A stretch of 64,000 nt of DNA from Rubrimonas sp036788415. Its GTDB lineage: Bacteria; Pseudomonadota; Alphaproteobacteria; Rhodobacterales; Rhodobacteraceae. Location: contig NZ_DAIQNN010000003.1 of assembly GCF_036788415.1 (NCBI RefSeq), positions 1 through 64,000 of the forward strand, written 5' to 3'. Positions 1-11,623 of the stretch are shown piece after piece. The translations under genes and the position numbers were made by a program. Under the pieces are notes generated by a model. It searched no databases. It worked only from the letters and a program-made list of their open reading frames with translations, and had not been told where the DNA came from. The stretch's first letter is position 1; the number at the start of each line of letters is the position of its first letter.

Positions 1-2839
<2,839 letters not shown>

Positions 2840-3087
2840 GCTCTTCCTCGAAGCCTGCCGTCCTCGGCGCGCCGGGGCCTGCGCGCCTTGGACCCTGTCG
2901 GACGGTCGCCACCCAATGCCGAAGCATGGCGCGCCCTTTCGCCATGCGTCCCGGATGCTCGCGTCCACCGGGGGTCTCCGCGCCGGAGACCCCGAGACGA
3001 CGCGAGCCGGCCCTGCGATCAACCCTTGGTTAACCGCAGAACCGGCTGCAAATCGTTAACGCGCCGTTAACGCGACGGCGCATCCGC
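2840..3087 (-). promoter_or_regulatory. rplL-rpoB spacer with hairpin and CtrA-like motif
   Basis: This 248-base spacer separates rplL from rpoB. Six bases past the rplL stop, a 7-bp stem with 7-base loop (GCGCCGT/ACGGCGC, 3061-3081) could act as an attenuator or processing site; in E. coli this position holds a partial terminator and an RNase III site. Overlapping it is TTAA-N7-TTAA (3056-3070), the full CtrA consensus, with a further TTAA at 3030-3033. No strong U-run follows the hairpin, so full termination is unlikely. Function is inferred. Confidence 0.4.
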
Positions 3088-3474
<387 letters not shown>

Positions 3475-3554
3475 TTTTTCGGTTCCGTCTCAGATAAGGG
3501 GTGATGGGTCCGGCGCGTGGCGAAGCCTTGCGCGGCCCACGGATCGCTGCGGCC

Positions 3555-4070
3555 TCAGGCGGCCTCCCGTTCCTCCAGCGTGGTGAGAATGCTGGCGATG
3601 TCGGAGGCGGGCGCCCCGATCGCGCTCGCAAGGTTGGACGCGGGCGCGCCGATGCAGGCCACGACGGAAGCGATGAGCTCCTCGCGCGACGGCATCGACG
3701 CCACCGCCTTCACGCCTTCCGGGTCGAGCACGGTGCTCCCCATGGCGCCGCCGAGAACGACGAACTTGCCGTTCACCTTCGCGTAGGCCTCGACGACCTT
3801 CGCGGCGGCGACAGGGTCCTCGGAATAGGCGAGAACGGTCTGTCCCTTGAGAAGGGGGGCCATGCCTGCGCAGGGCTTCCCTTCGAGAGCGATCTTGGCG
3901 AGCCTGTTCTTGGCGACGCGCACCTTGCCACCGACGTCACGCATCCGGTTGCGAAGGTCCGTCATCTCAGCGACCGTGATGCCCGCGTAGCCCGCGACCA
4001 CGATGACGCCAGAGTCCTGAAAGACTTGGCCGAGTTCCTCGACCACAAGTTCCTTTTGGGCTCTGTCCAC
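3555..4070 (-). CDS. rplJ: 50S ribosomal protein L10
   Basis: L10 anchors the L7/L12 dimers to 23S rRNA at the stalk base. The 171-residue product starts with GTG (MDRAQKELVVEELGQVF), the usual family start; no better ATG lies upstream. Conserved RVAKNRLAKIALEG, LAYSEDPVAAAKV and SREELIASVVACIGAP segments are present, with an alanine-rich C-terminal helix that binds L7/L12. It sits between rplA and rplL. The preceding 275-base leader holds strong hairpins, which fits L10-type autoregulation known in other bacteria, though the exact binding structure cannot be shown here. Confidence 0.98.
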   Translation of the reverse strand: MDRAQKELVVEELGQVFQDSGVIVVAGYAGITVAEMTDLRNRMRDVGGKVRVAKNRLAKIALEGKPCAGMAPLLKGQTVLAYSEDPVAAAKVVEAYAKVNGKFVVLGGAMGSTVLDPEGVKAVASMPSREELIASVVACIGAPASNLASAIGAPASDIASILTTLEEREAA

Positions 4071-4345
4071 AGTCCTGCTCCAGTCAAAGGCGGGGGAACG
4101 CCCCCCGCCGGCTCGTCATGCCGCAGCCGGCGCACCGGCGGCGGCGCCTCGGGTCCCGTCCGGGTTCCCGACCAAGACCGCCCGAGGGCGCGCGCGCCCC
4201 TTGGCTGATCCAGCTCGATCCCCGTCTATGGCGGGGGATTAAGGCCGTCGGATGACGACCGCCCGCCGTCTCGGACAGGACGGCGACGGCCCGGAGGCCG
4301 CCGCCGCGTCCCGCGCCCCCCGGAGACCGGCGGGCGCGGGGAAAC
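4071..4345 (-). promoter_or_regulatory. rplJ leader with GC-rich hairpins (L10 leader candidate)
   Basis: Untranslated stretch of 275 bases between rplA and rplJ. A strong inverted repeat at about 4089-4109 (GGCGGGG arms) lies just upstream of the rplJ GTG start, and another near 4218-4241 (GATCCCC/GGGGGAT). In many bacteria L10-L12 binds a leader at this place to repress its own operon. No uridine run follows either stem, so simple termination is unlikely. The role is inferred from position. Confidence 0.35.
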
Positions 4346-5062
4346 TCATTCGGCGGCCTGCGCGGCGTGCGGCGCCGTGGCGGTGGCCACGTCGACCTCG
4401 ACGCCCGGACCCATGGTCGAGCTGAGCGAGATCTTCTTGAGATAGGTGCCCTTGGCCCCGGTCGGCTTCGCCTTCGCCACCGCGTCGACGATCGAGCGGA
4501 TGTTCTCGGCGAGTTTGTCGGCGGGGAAGCTGGCCTTGCCGACGCCGGCGTGGATGATGCCCGCCTTCTCGACGCGGAACGTCACCTGGCCGCCCTTGGC
4601 CGCCTCGACGGCGCCTTTGACGTCCATCGTCACCGTGCCGATCTTGGGGTTCGGCATCAGCCCGCGCGGACCGAGGATCTTGCCCAGACGACCGACGATC
4701 GGCATCATGTCGGGCGTTGCGATGCAGCGGTCGAACTCGATCTTGCCACCCTGCACGATCTCCATCAGATCCTCGGCGCCGACGACGTCCGCGCCCGCCG
4801 AGCGCGCCTCGTCGGCCTTCGGGCCGCGGGCGAACACGCCGACGCGCACGGTCTTGCCGGTGCCGTTGGGCAGCGTGACCGAGCCGCGGACCATCTGGTC
4901 GGCGTGGCGCGGATCGACGCCGAGATTGAGCGACACCTCGACGGTCTCGTCGAACTTGGCCGAGGCCTTCTCCTGAACGAAGGCGATCGCCTTCTCCAGC
5001 GGGAGGGCGGCTTCGGGGCGGGCCTGACGCGCGGCCCGGATGCGCTTGCCTGGCCTGCTCAT
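4346..5062 (-). CDS. rplA: 50S ribosomal protein L1
   Basis: L1 forms the mobile stalk at the E site and can repress its own operon by binding mRNA. The 238-residue protein starts MSRPGKRIRAARQA; its ATG shares one base with the rplK stop (TGATG), indicating translational coupling. Conserved FDETVEVSLNLGVDPRHADQ, the GTGKTVRVGVFARG strand, LGPRGLMPNPKIGTV and STMGPGVEVDV are all present. The reading frame stays open upstream across rplK, but that extension is a shadow; the family length and the coupled ATG fix the start. Confidence 0.97.
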   Translation of the reverse strand: MSRPGKRIRAARQARPEAALPLEKAIAFVQEKASAKFDETVEVSLNLGVDPRHADQMVRGSVTLPNGTGKTVRVGVFARGPKADEARSAGADVVGAEDLMEIVQGGKIEFDRCIATPDMMPIVGRLGKILGPRGLMPNPKIGTVTMDVKGAVEAAKGGQVTFRVEKAGIIHAGVGKASFPADKLAENIRSIVDAVAKAKPTGAKGTYLKKISLSSTMGPGVEVDVATATAPHAAQAAE

Positions 5063-5490
5063 CAGCCCTTCACCTCGATCCCCATCGACCGGGCCGAGCC
5101 CAGGATGATCTGCATGGCCGCCTCGACGCTGTTGGCGTTGAGGTCCTTCATCTTCGCTTCGGCGATCTCGCGCACCTGCGCCTTGGTAACCGTGCCGGCG
5201 GTCCCCTTGCCTGGCGTCTTGGATCCCGATTTCAGCTTCGCCGCCTTCTTGAGGAAATACGACGCCGGCGGCGTCTTCATCTCGAAGGTGAAAGACTTGT
5301 CGGCGTAATAGGTGATGACGACCGGCGTCGGCGCGCCCGGCTCCATCTCCTGCGTCTTGGCGTTGAACTCCTTGCAGAAGCCCATGATGTTGATGCCGCG
5401 CTGACCCAGCGCCGGCCCGATGGGCGGCGAGGGGTTCGCCTTGCCCGCGGGCACCTGCAGCTTCAGCTGCCCGACGACCTTCTTGGCCAT
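5062..5490 (-). CDS. rplK: 50S ribosomal protein L11
   Basis: L11 binds the GTPase-associated centre of 23S rRNA and supports factor function. The 142-residue protein has the N-terminal domain with the proline-rich PSPPIGPALGQRGINIMGFC motif, and a C-terminal rRNA-binding domain ending RSMGIEVKG. Length is standard. It is first of the rplK-rplA pair, about 100 bases downstream of nusG, in the normal order for bacteria. Confidence 0.98.
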   Translation of the reverse strand: MAKKVVGQLKLQVPAGKANPSPPIGPALGQRGINIMGFCKEFNAKTQEMEPGAPTPVVITYYADKSFTFEMKTPPASYFLKKAAKLKSGSKTPGKGTAGTVTKAQVREIAEAKMKDLNANSVEAAMQIILGSARSMGIEVKG

Positions 5491-5592
5491 TCGTCACTCT
5501 CCATGCCAGCCCGCGGCGCGCGTCGCCCGGGCGTTCCAGTGGCCGTGGTCCGGGCTCGGCGGCGCGCCGCCTCCCCCTCCCACGCGATGCGC

Positions 5593-6126
5593 TCAGGAGG
5601 CCTTGGCGACCTGCGCGTACTCCAGTTCGACCGGCGTCGCGCGCCCGAAGATCGACACGGCGACCTTGACGCGGGCGTGCTCCTCGTCGACGTCCTCGAC
5701 CTGGCCCGAGAAGCTCTCGAAGGGCCCGTCGATGACCTTGACGGTCTCGCCGATCTCGAAGGTGATCTGCGGGCGCGGTCGCTCCGCGCCTTCCTGCACC
5801 TGCCCGATGATGCGCTCGACTTCCGAATCGCGCAGCGGGATCGGCTTGCCCTGCGGCCCGAGGAACCCGGTGACGCGGTTGGTGCTGTTGATCAGGTGAT
5901 AGACCTCGTCGGTGAGGTCGCATTTGATCAGGACGTAGCCGGGCATGAAGCGGCGCTCGGTGTTGATCTTCTGGCCGCGGCGGATCTCGACGACTTCCTC
6001 GGTCGGCACGAGGATGTCCTCGATCAGCGGTTCGAGATTGTTCTGGCGCGCGCCCTCGCGGATCGCCTGCGCGACCTTCTTCTCGAAGTTCGAGAGCACG
6101 CTCACCGTGTACCAGCGCATCGCCAT
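5593..6126 (-). CDS. nusG: transcription termination/antitermination factor NusG
   Basis: NusG binds RNA polymerase, links it to Rho or the ribosome and modulates pausing. I place the start at MAMRWYTVSVLSNFEKKVAQ (177 aa), which matches the Rhodobacterales form; MRWYTV six bases later is an alternative, and the open frame further upstream (from 6228) is not conserved. The NGN domain covers about residues 1-115 (RFMPGYVLIKCDLTDEVYHLI) and the KOW domain the C-terminus (GETVKVIDGPFESFSGQVEDV). It lies between secE and rplK. Confidence 0.96.
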   Translation of the reverse strand: MAMRWYTVSVLSNFEKKVAQAIREGARQNNLEPLIEDILVPTEEVVEIRRGQKINTERRFMPGYVLIKCDLTDEVYHLINSTNRVTGFLGPQGKPIPLRDSEVERIIGQVQEGAERPRPQITFEIGETVKVIDGPFESFSGQVEDVDEEHARVKVAVSIFGRATPVELEYAQVAKAS

Positions 6127-6288
6127 GCCGCGTTTCGCCCCCGCCCCTCGCCTGTCCGGCGTCCCCAAAATGATCAGGCGCGCAGCCGACTCGGCACGCG
6201 CGCCCTTTTCACAACGGACAGGTTCCATAACGTCGCAGTGGGGGATGCGTCAACCCCGCGCGCGATCCGCCCGCCCGCCGCGACGGGC

Positions 6289-6486
6289 TCAGCCGCCGAG
6301 ATTCAGGATCGCGTCGATGCCGAGGCTCAGAAGCTGATCCACGAGAAAGAAGAACGTCGCCGCAACCGCCGCCATCACGAAGACCATCACCGTGGTCAGC
6401 AGCGTCTCGCGCCGCTGCGGCCAGACGACCTTGGAGGCCTCCGCGCGCACCTGTTGGATGAACTGCGCGGGACTCACCCTCGCCAT
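6289..6486 (-). CDS. secE: preprotein translocase subunit SecE
   Basis: SecE is the essential small subunit of the SecYEG channel in the inner membrane. The 65-residue product is the short single-helix form: an amphipathic N-terminal part (FIQQVRAEASKVVWPQRRET) with the conserved K-V-x-WP motif, and one membrane segment at about residues 30-58. It follows tRNA-Trp and precedes nusG, as in most bacteria. Confidence 0.97.
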   Translation of the reverse strand: MARVSPAQFIQQVRAEASKVVWPQRRETLLTTVMVFVMAAVAATFFFLVDQLLSLGIDAILNLGG

Positions 6487-6517
6487 GGCCGCTTCCTTCT
6501 CTCGCCTGTCGCGGCGC

Positions 6518-6593
6518 TGGCAGGGGCGGAGGGACTCGAACCCCCGGCCCTCGGTTTTGGAGACCGATGCTCTACCAACTGAGCTACACCCCT
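6518..6593 (-). tRNA. tRNA-Trp (CCA)
   Basis: A full cloverleaf reads on the minus strand: acceptor AGGGGTG/CGCCCCT, D-arm AGCTCAGTTGGTAGAGC, anticodon stem TCGGT/ACCGA around loop CTCCAAA with anticodon CCA, and T-arm GGGTTCGAGTCCC. The 3' CCA is encoded. Its place just upstream of secE is the common bacterial position for trnW. Confidence 0.97.
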
Positions 6594-6647
6594 AGCGCGC
6601 CACGCGTCGCATAAAATCTCTCCCCCTCGCGGTCAAGGGGCGCCGCC

Positions 6648-7046
6648 TCAGGCGGTCCAGTCGTCGATCGCGCGGATGTCGTCGTCGCTCAGGCCGAAAT
6701 GGTGCCCGATCTCATGCGCGAGCACATGCGCCACCAGCGCGCCGAGCGCGACGTCGCCGCGCTCGGCCCATTCGTCGAGAATGGCGCGCCGGTAGAGCGT
6801 GACGACGTTCGGCGCGGGCGCGACGTCGTCGACGGAGCGCTCGGTGAGCGCGACGCCGTCGAACAGCCCTGTCAGCTCGAACGGGTCGTCGATGTCGAGT
6901 TCGTCGAGCGTGTCGTCGTCGGCCAGTTCCTCGACGCGGATCACGAGGTCGGGGCAGCGAGCGCGGAACGCCTCGGGCATGTCGGCGAACGCCATCCGCG
7001 CCAGCGCGTCGATGTCGGCGGCGGAGGGTGCTGCGAGGTCGCGCAT
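6648..7046 (-). CDS. minizincin-type metallopeptidase family protein
   Basis: Small (132 aa) zinc-peptidase-like protein of the PF06262 type. The HEIGHHFGL motif at about residue 113 gives the HExxH zinc site and third ligand HExxHxxG-like pattern, close to the C-terminus as in this family. The start MRDLAAPSAADIDAL overlaps the stop of the upstream patatin gene by one base (TGATG), so the two are probably translated together. The physiological substrate of the family is not known to me. No signal peptide is visible, so it is likely cytosolic. Confidence 0.88.
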   Translation of the reverse strand: MRDLAAPSAADIDALARMAFADMPEAFRARCPDLVIRVEELADDDTLDELDIDDPFELTGLFDGVALTERSVDDVAPAPNVVTLYRRAILDEWAERGDVALGALVAHVLAHEIGHHFGLSDDDIRAIDDWTA

Positions 7047-8302
7047 CACTGCCCTCGAGCCGCGGCGAGGATCTCGGGCGGGGCGGCCGGCCAGTCCCGC
7101 AATTCGCGCTCGAGACGCCTGCGGCCGAGGATTTCGGGCGGCGCGGTCAGCCAGTCGATGCCGTCGAGCGCCTCCTGATAGGCGAAGTCGAACAGCGTCC
7201 GCATGTAGTCGCGGTCGAAGGTCGCGGTGTTGACCGGCTGAAAGCCCGGCGGCACGAAGATGAGCCGGAAGTCCGAGCCGACCGCCGATGTCGCGCGGTA
7301 GATCCGTTCGAGGTCTCCCTCGGTCTGGGCGCGGATCAGCGTGCTGAACGAACGTGACGCGATGGAGGCCAGCCGGGCGTCGACCGGGCGGTAGAGCGGC
7401 GCGAGCCCGTTGTTCTGGATCACATAGGTGGTGCGGCGCACCGGGAAGCCCGGGGTGCGCACGAGCACGTTCTCGATGCCGTTGGGGCCGACGAACACCG
7501 ACCGCGTCACGCCGCCGTCGACATGGAACTCGGTGAAGCGCTCGCCATCCGCCTCGACCTCGATCCCCACCGGCGGGAACGCGCCGGGGATCGACGCCGA
7601 GGCGAGCATCACGTCGTGAAACAGTCCGACTTCGCCGGCGGCCGCAATGGCGCCCATGTCCCAGATCACCGGGCGAGCCGCGTCGATATTGGTCGTGGCG
7701 ATCAGCAGCGACCGGCCCTTGGCGTATTCGCGGGCCACCGCATCGAGAAAGGGCTCGTCGATCAGGCGGCGGATGCTTTCGCGCAGCGGCTGGGTGTTGG
7801 CGACCCCGAGCGCGCCGCGCAGCACGCCGAAGAGCTGAAGGACCGCGACGTCCTCGCTCCCCAGTTCGGTGAAGATCATCCGCAGCGACGAGTCGTGATC
7901 GGAGCCGAGAAAGGCGAAGGGCGCGATCAGACCGCCGACGCTTACGCCGGTGACGAGGTCGAATTCCGGGCGCGTCCCCGTGCGCGACCAGCCGCTGAGC
8001 AGCCCGGCGGCGAAAGCGCCGTCGGGCCCGCCGCCGGAAAGCGCGAGAATGTTGCGTTCGAGTCCTTCGGGCGGACGGCCGGCGGCGATCCAGTCGTCGC
8101 GCAGGTCGCGCTCGACCCGCGCGCGCCCCGCCTCGACAGCGGTCGCATCGAGTTCGTCGCCCCACTCGCGCACATCGGGAAGCCCCGGAACGACGGCCCG
8201 GGCATAGACTTCGGCGGTCGGCGCGACCCGCATCGGCGCGAGGCTTTCGCAGGCGGACACGGCCAGGGCCGCGCAGAGGCAAAGGATGCGAAAGGGTGTC
8301 AT
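7046..8302 (-). CDS. patatin-like phospholipase lipoprotein
   Basis: Predicted envelope lipoprotein of 418 aa with lipase fold. I start it at MTPFRILCLCAAL: this gives a clean signal peptide ending in the lipobox AVSAC (Cys at about residue 18), while the frame opens ten residues earlier. Patatin motifs are present: oxyanion loop GGGPDGAF, nucleophile elbow GVSVG and the dyad aspartate in HVDGG. The oxyanion loop lacks the Arg seen in many patatins (GGGxRG). It is coupled to the minizincin gene. Substrate is unknown; phospholipase or lipid-acyl hydrolase activity is inferred. Confidence 0.85.
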   Translation of the reverse strand: MTPFRILCLCAALAVSACESLAPMRVAPTAEVYARAVVPGLPDVREWGDELDATAVEAGRARVERDLRDDWIAAGRPPEGLERNILALSGGGPDGAFAAGLLSGWSRTGTRPEFDLVTGVSVGGLIAPFAFLGSDHDSSLRMIFTELGSEDVAVLQLFGVLRGALGVANTQPLRESIRRLIDEPFLDAVAREYAKGRSLLIATTNIDAARPVIWDMGAIAAAGEVGLFHDVMLASASIPGAFPPVGIEVEADGERFTEFHVDGGVTRSVFVGPNGIENVLVRTPGFPVRRTTYVIQNNGLAPLYRPVDARLASIASRSFSTLIRAQTEGDLERIYRATSAVGSDFRLIFVPPGFQPVNTATFDRDYMRTLFDFAYQEALDGIDWLTAPPEILGRRRLERELRDWPAAPPEILAAARGQ

Positions 8303-8359
8303 GCGGTCTCCGGGGCAGTTCGCCGCACTCATGCCCGCCGCCGCGCCGAGGTCAAGCGC

Positions 8360-9703
8360 TCAGGCGGCCCCGCCCCGGATCAGCCGGTCGCGCAGCCAGC
8401 CCGACAGGCTGTCCATCACGATCACCAGCACGACGATCAGCAGAATGATGTAGAGCGTGTTCTCCCAGTCGCGCGCCGTGCGCATCGTCTCGACCAGCAT
8501 CAGCCCGATGCCGCCGGCGCCCAGCGCCCCGATCACCGTAGCCGAGCGGACGTTCGATTCGAGGTAGTAGAGCGACTGCGACAGGAACACGGGCAGGATC
8601 TGCGGGATCACCCCGAAGCGGTAGATCTGCGCGCGGTTGGCGCCGGTGCTGTCCACCCCTTCGATCTGCCTGCCGTCGACATTCTCCAGCGCTTCGGAGA
8701 ACAGCTTGCCGAGGCTGCCCGTGTCGGTGAAGGCGATGGCGAGCGAGCCGGTCAGCGGTCCCAGCCCGAAGGCGCGGATGAAGATCAGCGACCAGATCAG
8801 CGAATCGACCCCGCGCAGGAAGTCGAACACCCGCCGCACGAAGAACCGCAGCGCGCCGAAGGGCGTGAAGTTCGAGGCGGCGAGAAAGGCCAGCGGCAGC
8901 GCGACGAAAGCCGCCGTGATCGTGCCGAGCACCGCCATCAGGAACGTCTCGAACAGCGCGACCAGAATTTCGCCATGCTGCCAGTCGGGATTCGCCAGCC
9001 AGCCGTCCCAGGCATAACGCAGGTTCGAGCGCGCCGGGTCGAGCCGCGGTTCGGCGGTGACGAAGGACCACATCTCCCCGGCGCTGCGGCCGTGCAGCGG
9101 ATGGTCGAAGGCGAACCAGAAATTCTCCCAGCCCCAGAAATAGCGGTGCACCTCGATCTTGGAGCGCGACACCTGCAGGCGGCGGTCGGTGGTGGGGCGG
9201 GCGTCGAACTTGATCTCGTTGCCGCTCACCCAGTCGGGGACGGGGCCGGGATAGTCGGCCTCGACGCCGTCCGCCGTCACGCGGATGTCGATCACGCCGT
9301 AATCGGGAATGGCGAAGCGCGCGGTCGGCCCTTCGATCTCCACGCGGTAGCCGTCGCCCAGATCGACGTCGAGCCGGTCGCCCTCGCGCCTCACCCAGTC
9401 GGGGAAAGCGCCTTCGGCGTAAGTCGCGGTGCGCTCGCCCTCGATGGAGACGCGCAGATCGCCGCGGCGCAGGTTCTCCTCGACATGGACCTTGTGGGCG
9501 ATGCTGTCGAGCGCGAGCAGCCCCGCGCGCTCCGGCTGGGCGCGGGCGATCAGGCCCGAGACGTCGAAGGCGACCCACGTGTAGGCGAGATAGGCCAGCA
9601 CCAGCAGCGGCGCGGCGATGGCGAGCCACATGCGCCGGCGGACCGCCGCCTGAACGGCGTCGGCGTGACGTGCGACGGACATGGGCAGCGCTGCGTCGGC
9701 CAT
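8360..9703 (-). CDS. phnE: phosphonate-type ABC transporter permease with large periplasmic domain
   Basis: Inner-membrane permease of a PhnCDE importer, 447 aa. After one membrane segment (about residues 26-46) comes a soluble stretch of roughly 170 residues, probably periplasmic. The C-terminal permease core (about 240-440) has the EAA-loop region TDTGSLGKLFSEALENVD and the motif VIGALGAGGIGLML typical of PhnE. It begins three bases after the other permease stops, so both come from one mRNA with phnD and phnC upstream. The substrate could be phosphonate, phosphite or a phosphate ester; no C-P lyase genes are in the window. Confidence 0.88.
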   Translation of the reverse strand: MADAALPMSVARHADAVQAAVRRRMWLAIAAPLLVLAYLAYTWVAFDVSGLIARAQPERAGLLALDSIAHKVHVEENLRRGDLRVSIEGERTATYAEGAFPDWVRREGDRLDVDLGDGYRVEIEGPTARFAIPDYGVIDIRVTADGVEADYPGPVPDWVSGNEIKFDARPTTDRRLQVSRSKIEVHRYFWGWENFWFAFDHPLHGRSAGEMWSFVTAEPRLDPARSNLRYAWDGWLANPDWQHGEILVALFETFLMAVLGTITAAFVALPLAFLAASNFTPFGALRFFVRRVFDFLRGVDSLIWSLIFIRAFGLGPLTGSLAIAFTDTGSLGKLFSEALENVDGRQIEGVDSTGANRAQIYRFGVIPQILPVFLSQSLYYLESNVRSATVIGALGAGGIGLMLVETMRTARDWENTLYIILLIVVLVIVMDSLSGWLRDRLIRGGAA

Positions 9704-9706
9704 GGC

Positions 9707-10582
9707 TCAGACCCTCGCTGCGGCGAGGCGCAGGCCCTCGCCAGTGGTCAGCCGCGCCCGCGCCCAGGAGGAGAACTGGTCGATGGCGACGATCGAGCCG
9801 AACAGCAGCAGAAACAGCGCCGCCGTCTCGTCGCCCGCCCCCTTGCCCCAGCCGATGGTGCGCGCCAGCTCCGACCCGATGCCGCCGGCGCCGACGAAGC
9901 CGAGAATGGCCGAGGCGCGGACGTTGATCTCGAGCCGCAGCAGGAAATAGCTCAGATAGTTGGGCGCCACCTGCGGCAGCACGCCGAAGCGCACGCGCTG
10001 CAGCCAGCTCGCGCCCACGGCCTTGAGGCCCTCGACCGGCTTCATGTCGATGTTCTCGTTGACTTCCGAGAACAACTTGCCGAGCGCGCCCGAGGTGTGG
10101 AACGCGACCGCGATCATCGCGGGCACCGGGCTCGCGCCGAGAATGAAGATCAGGAACAGCGCGATGATCAGCTCGGGAAATGCGCGCATCACGTCCATGA
10201 CACGCCGCACGACCGGGATCAGCGGCGGCCAGACGTCGAGATTTCGCGTGCTCGACAGCGACAGGACCATCGCCAGCAGACCGCCCAGAATGGTCGCGAC
10301 GAAGGCGATGTTGAGCGTCTCGATCAGCGCCGGAAGGTATCGCCACATGAGGGCGGCCATGCCGGACAGGCCGGCCTCCCATGCCTCCTGCACGATCTGC
10401 GAGGGATAATCGAAGAACAGCGCCAGCCCGCGCAGGAAGCCGCCGGAATTCAGGCTGTTGGCCTCGGAGTAGCCGGAAACGAGGATCGCGACGACGATCG
10501 CCAGCGTGGCGGCGGTGTAAAGCTGGCGGCGCCGCCGGTCGGCGAGGAGCTGTTCGCGCATGTCGAATACGGCGGCGGTCAT
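9707..10582 (-). CDS. phnE: phosphonate-type ABC transporter permease
   Basis: Second permease of the importer, 291 aa, shorter than its downstream partner and without the long soluble domain. One N-terminal membrane segment (about 23-42) precedes a permease core with TSGALGKLFSEVNENIDMKP and ILGFVGAGGIGSELA, the counterparts of the partner's motifs. The two proteins presumably form a heterodimeric channel energised by PhnC. It lies 79 bases downstream of phnD in the same orientation. Confidence 0.9.
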   Translation of the reverse strand: MTAAVFDMREQLLADRRRRQLYTAATLAIVVAILVSGYSEANSLNSGGFLRGLALFFDYPSQIVQEAWEAGLSGMAALMWRYLPALIETLNIAFVATILGGLLAMVLSLSSTRNLDVWPPLIPVVRRVMDVMRAFPELIIALFLIFILGASPVPAMIAVAFHTSGALGKLFSEVNENIDMKPVEGLKAVGASWLQRVRFGVLPQVAPNYLSYFLLRLEINVRASAILGFVGAGGIGSELARTIGWGKGAGDETAALFLLLFGSIVAIDQFSSWARARLTTGEGLRLAAARV

Positions 10583-10661
10583 GGCGCGATCATCCGGGGC
10601 GGCCTTTCATGGGAACGGCCCCGCCGCAGGGGCGGGGCCGCAAGATGGCGTGCGTCGCGGC

Positions 10662-11558
10662 TCAGTTGCCGGCGGCGCGGCGCACTTCGATGATGTTCTC
10701 GTAGGCGGCGTGGTTGATCGGCTTGAGGCCCTTCACTTCGCCCGCCATGAAGGTGTAGGCGCATTCGGGGTCCATGAAGCCAAGCGAGGCGAGATGGCCC
10801 GTCACGTCGATCTTGACGCGCTCGGGCAGCGACTTGCGCAGCACGATCGGGCCTTCGACGATCACCGGCGACTTCCAGATCTCGACGAGCTGGGTCATGT
10901 CGACGAGACCGGCGTCGGCGGCCTTGCGCAGGGCGCCCGAGTTGTAGCCGTCTTCCCACTCGCCGAGGCCGTCGGCCCAGGTCACGCTCGCCGGGAAGTC
11001 GCCGTTGTAGACGCCGACGATCGACTGCTCATGCCCGCCCGAGGACACCACGTCGGAGAAGTATTCGCCCGGTTTCGTCGAATAGCCGGCCTTGTTCAGC
11101 TCGTAAGCCGGGATCAGGTAGCCGGAAGTGGAGTTGGGGTCGCCGAGGGCGAACACCTTGCCCTTCATGTCCTCGAAGGAGGTGATGCCGCTGTCGGCGC
11201 GCGCGAAGGCGATGGCGTGATAGCCGAAGGAGCCGTCGACATTCACCTTGACCAGAACCGGCTCGGCCGCTTCGGGGTCGGTGAGATAGACCTTGGCGTA
11301 AGCCGACGGCCCAAGCCATGCCATGTCGATGTTGCCGCCGAGGATGCCCTCGATCACGCCGTTGTAGTCCGCCGGGGCGAACACCTTGGTCGGCACGCCG
11401 AGAAGCTCTTCGAGCTGCACGCGGATGCACTCGTTGGAGCGGAGGCGGTCGGAGGCGTTCTCGCCGCCGAGAATGCCGACGCGGAATTCGGTGATCTCCT
11501 GCGCGGAGGCGGCGCCGGCGATTGCCGCGACGGCGGCGGCGATCAGGGTGAGCTTCAT
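10662..11558 (-). CDS. phnD: phosphonate ABC transporter substrate-binding protein
   Basis: Periplasmic binding protein of 298 aa that delivers ligand to the PhnE pair. It begins with a signal peptide (MKLTLIAAAVAAIAGAASAQ, likely cut after ASA) and a GGAGAG ribosome site; an upstream open extension is not conserved. The family ligand loop DPNSTSGYLIPAYEL and the later SGGHEQSIVGVYNGDF match PhnD-type phosphonate/phosphite binders. The gene is between phnC and the permeases. Confidence 0.92.
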   Translation of the reverse strand: MKLTLIAAAVAAIAGAASAQEITEFRVGILGGENASDRLRSNECIRVQLEELLGVPTKVFAPADYNGVIEGILGGNIDMAWLGPSAYAKVYLTDPEAAEPVLVKVNVDGSFGYHAIAFARADSGITSFEDMKGKVFALGDPNSTSGYLIPAYELNKAGYSTKPGEYFSDVVSSGGHEQSIVGVYNGDFPASVTWADGLGEWEDGYNSGALRKAADAGLVDMTQLVEIWKSPVIVEGPIVLRKSLPERVKIDVTGHLASLGFMDPECAYTFMAGEVKGLKPINHAAYENIIEVRRAAGN

Positions 11559-11623
11559 GCGGGTCTCTCCTCGGGTTCCTCCGGACGCGGCGCGCCGGAG
11601 CGGGGCTGTCGGGAAACGGGGCG

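Noticed and set aside
4346..5923. A 525-residue open frame covering rplA and rplK
   Set aside because: Only the C-terminal 238 residues are L1; the upstream part is another frame of rplK.
7523..10693. A 1,056-residue open frame on the plus strand
   Set aside because: It is the GC-rich antisense of patatin and phnE genes, full of Arg, Asp and His with no family signature; the minus-strand genes have clear motifs.
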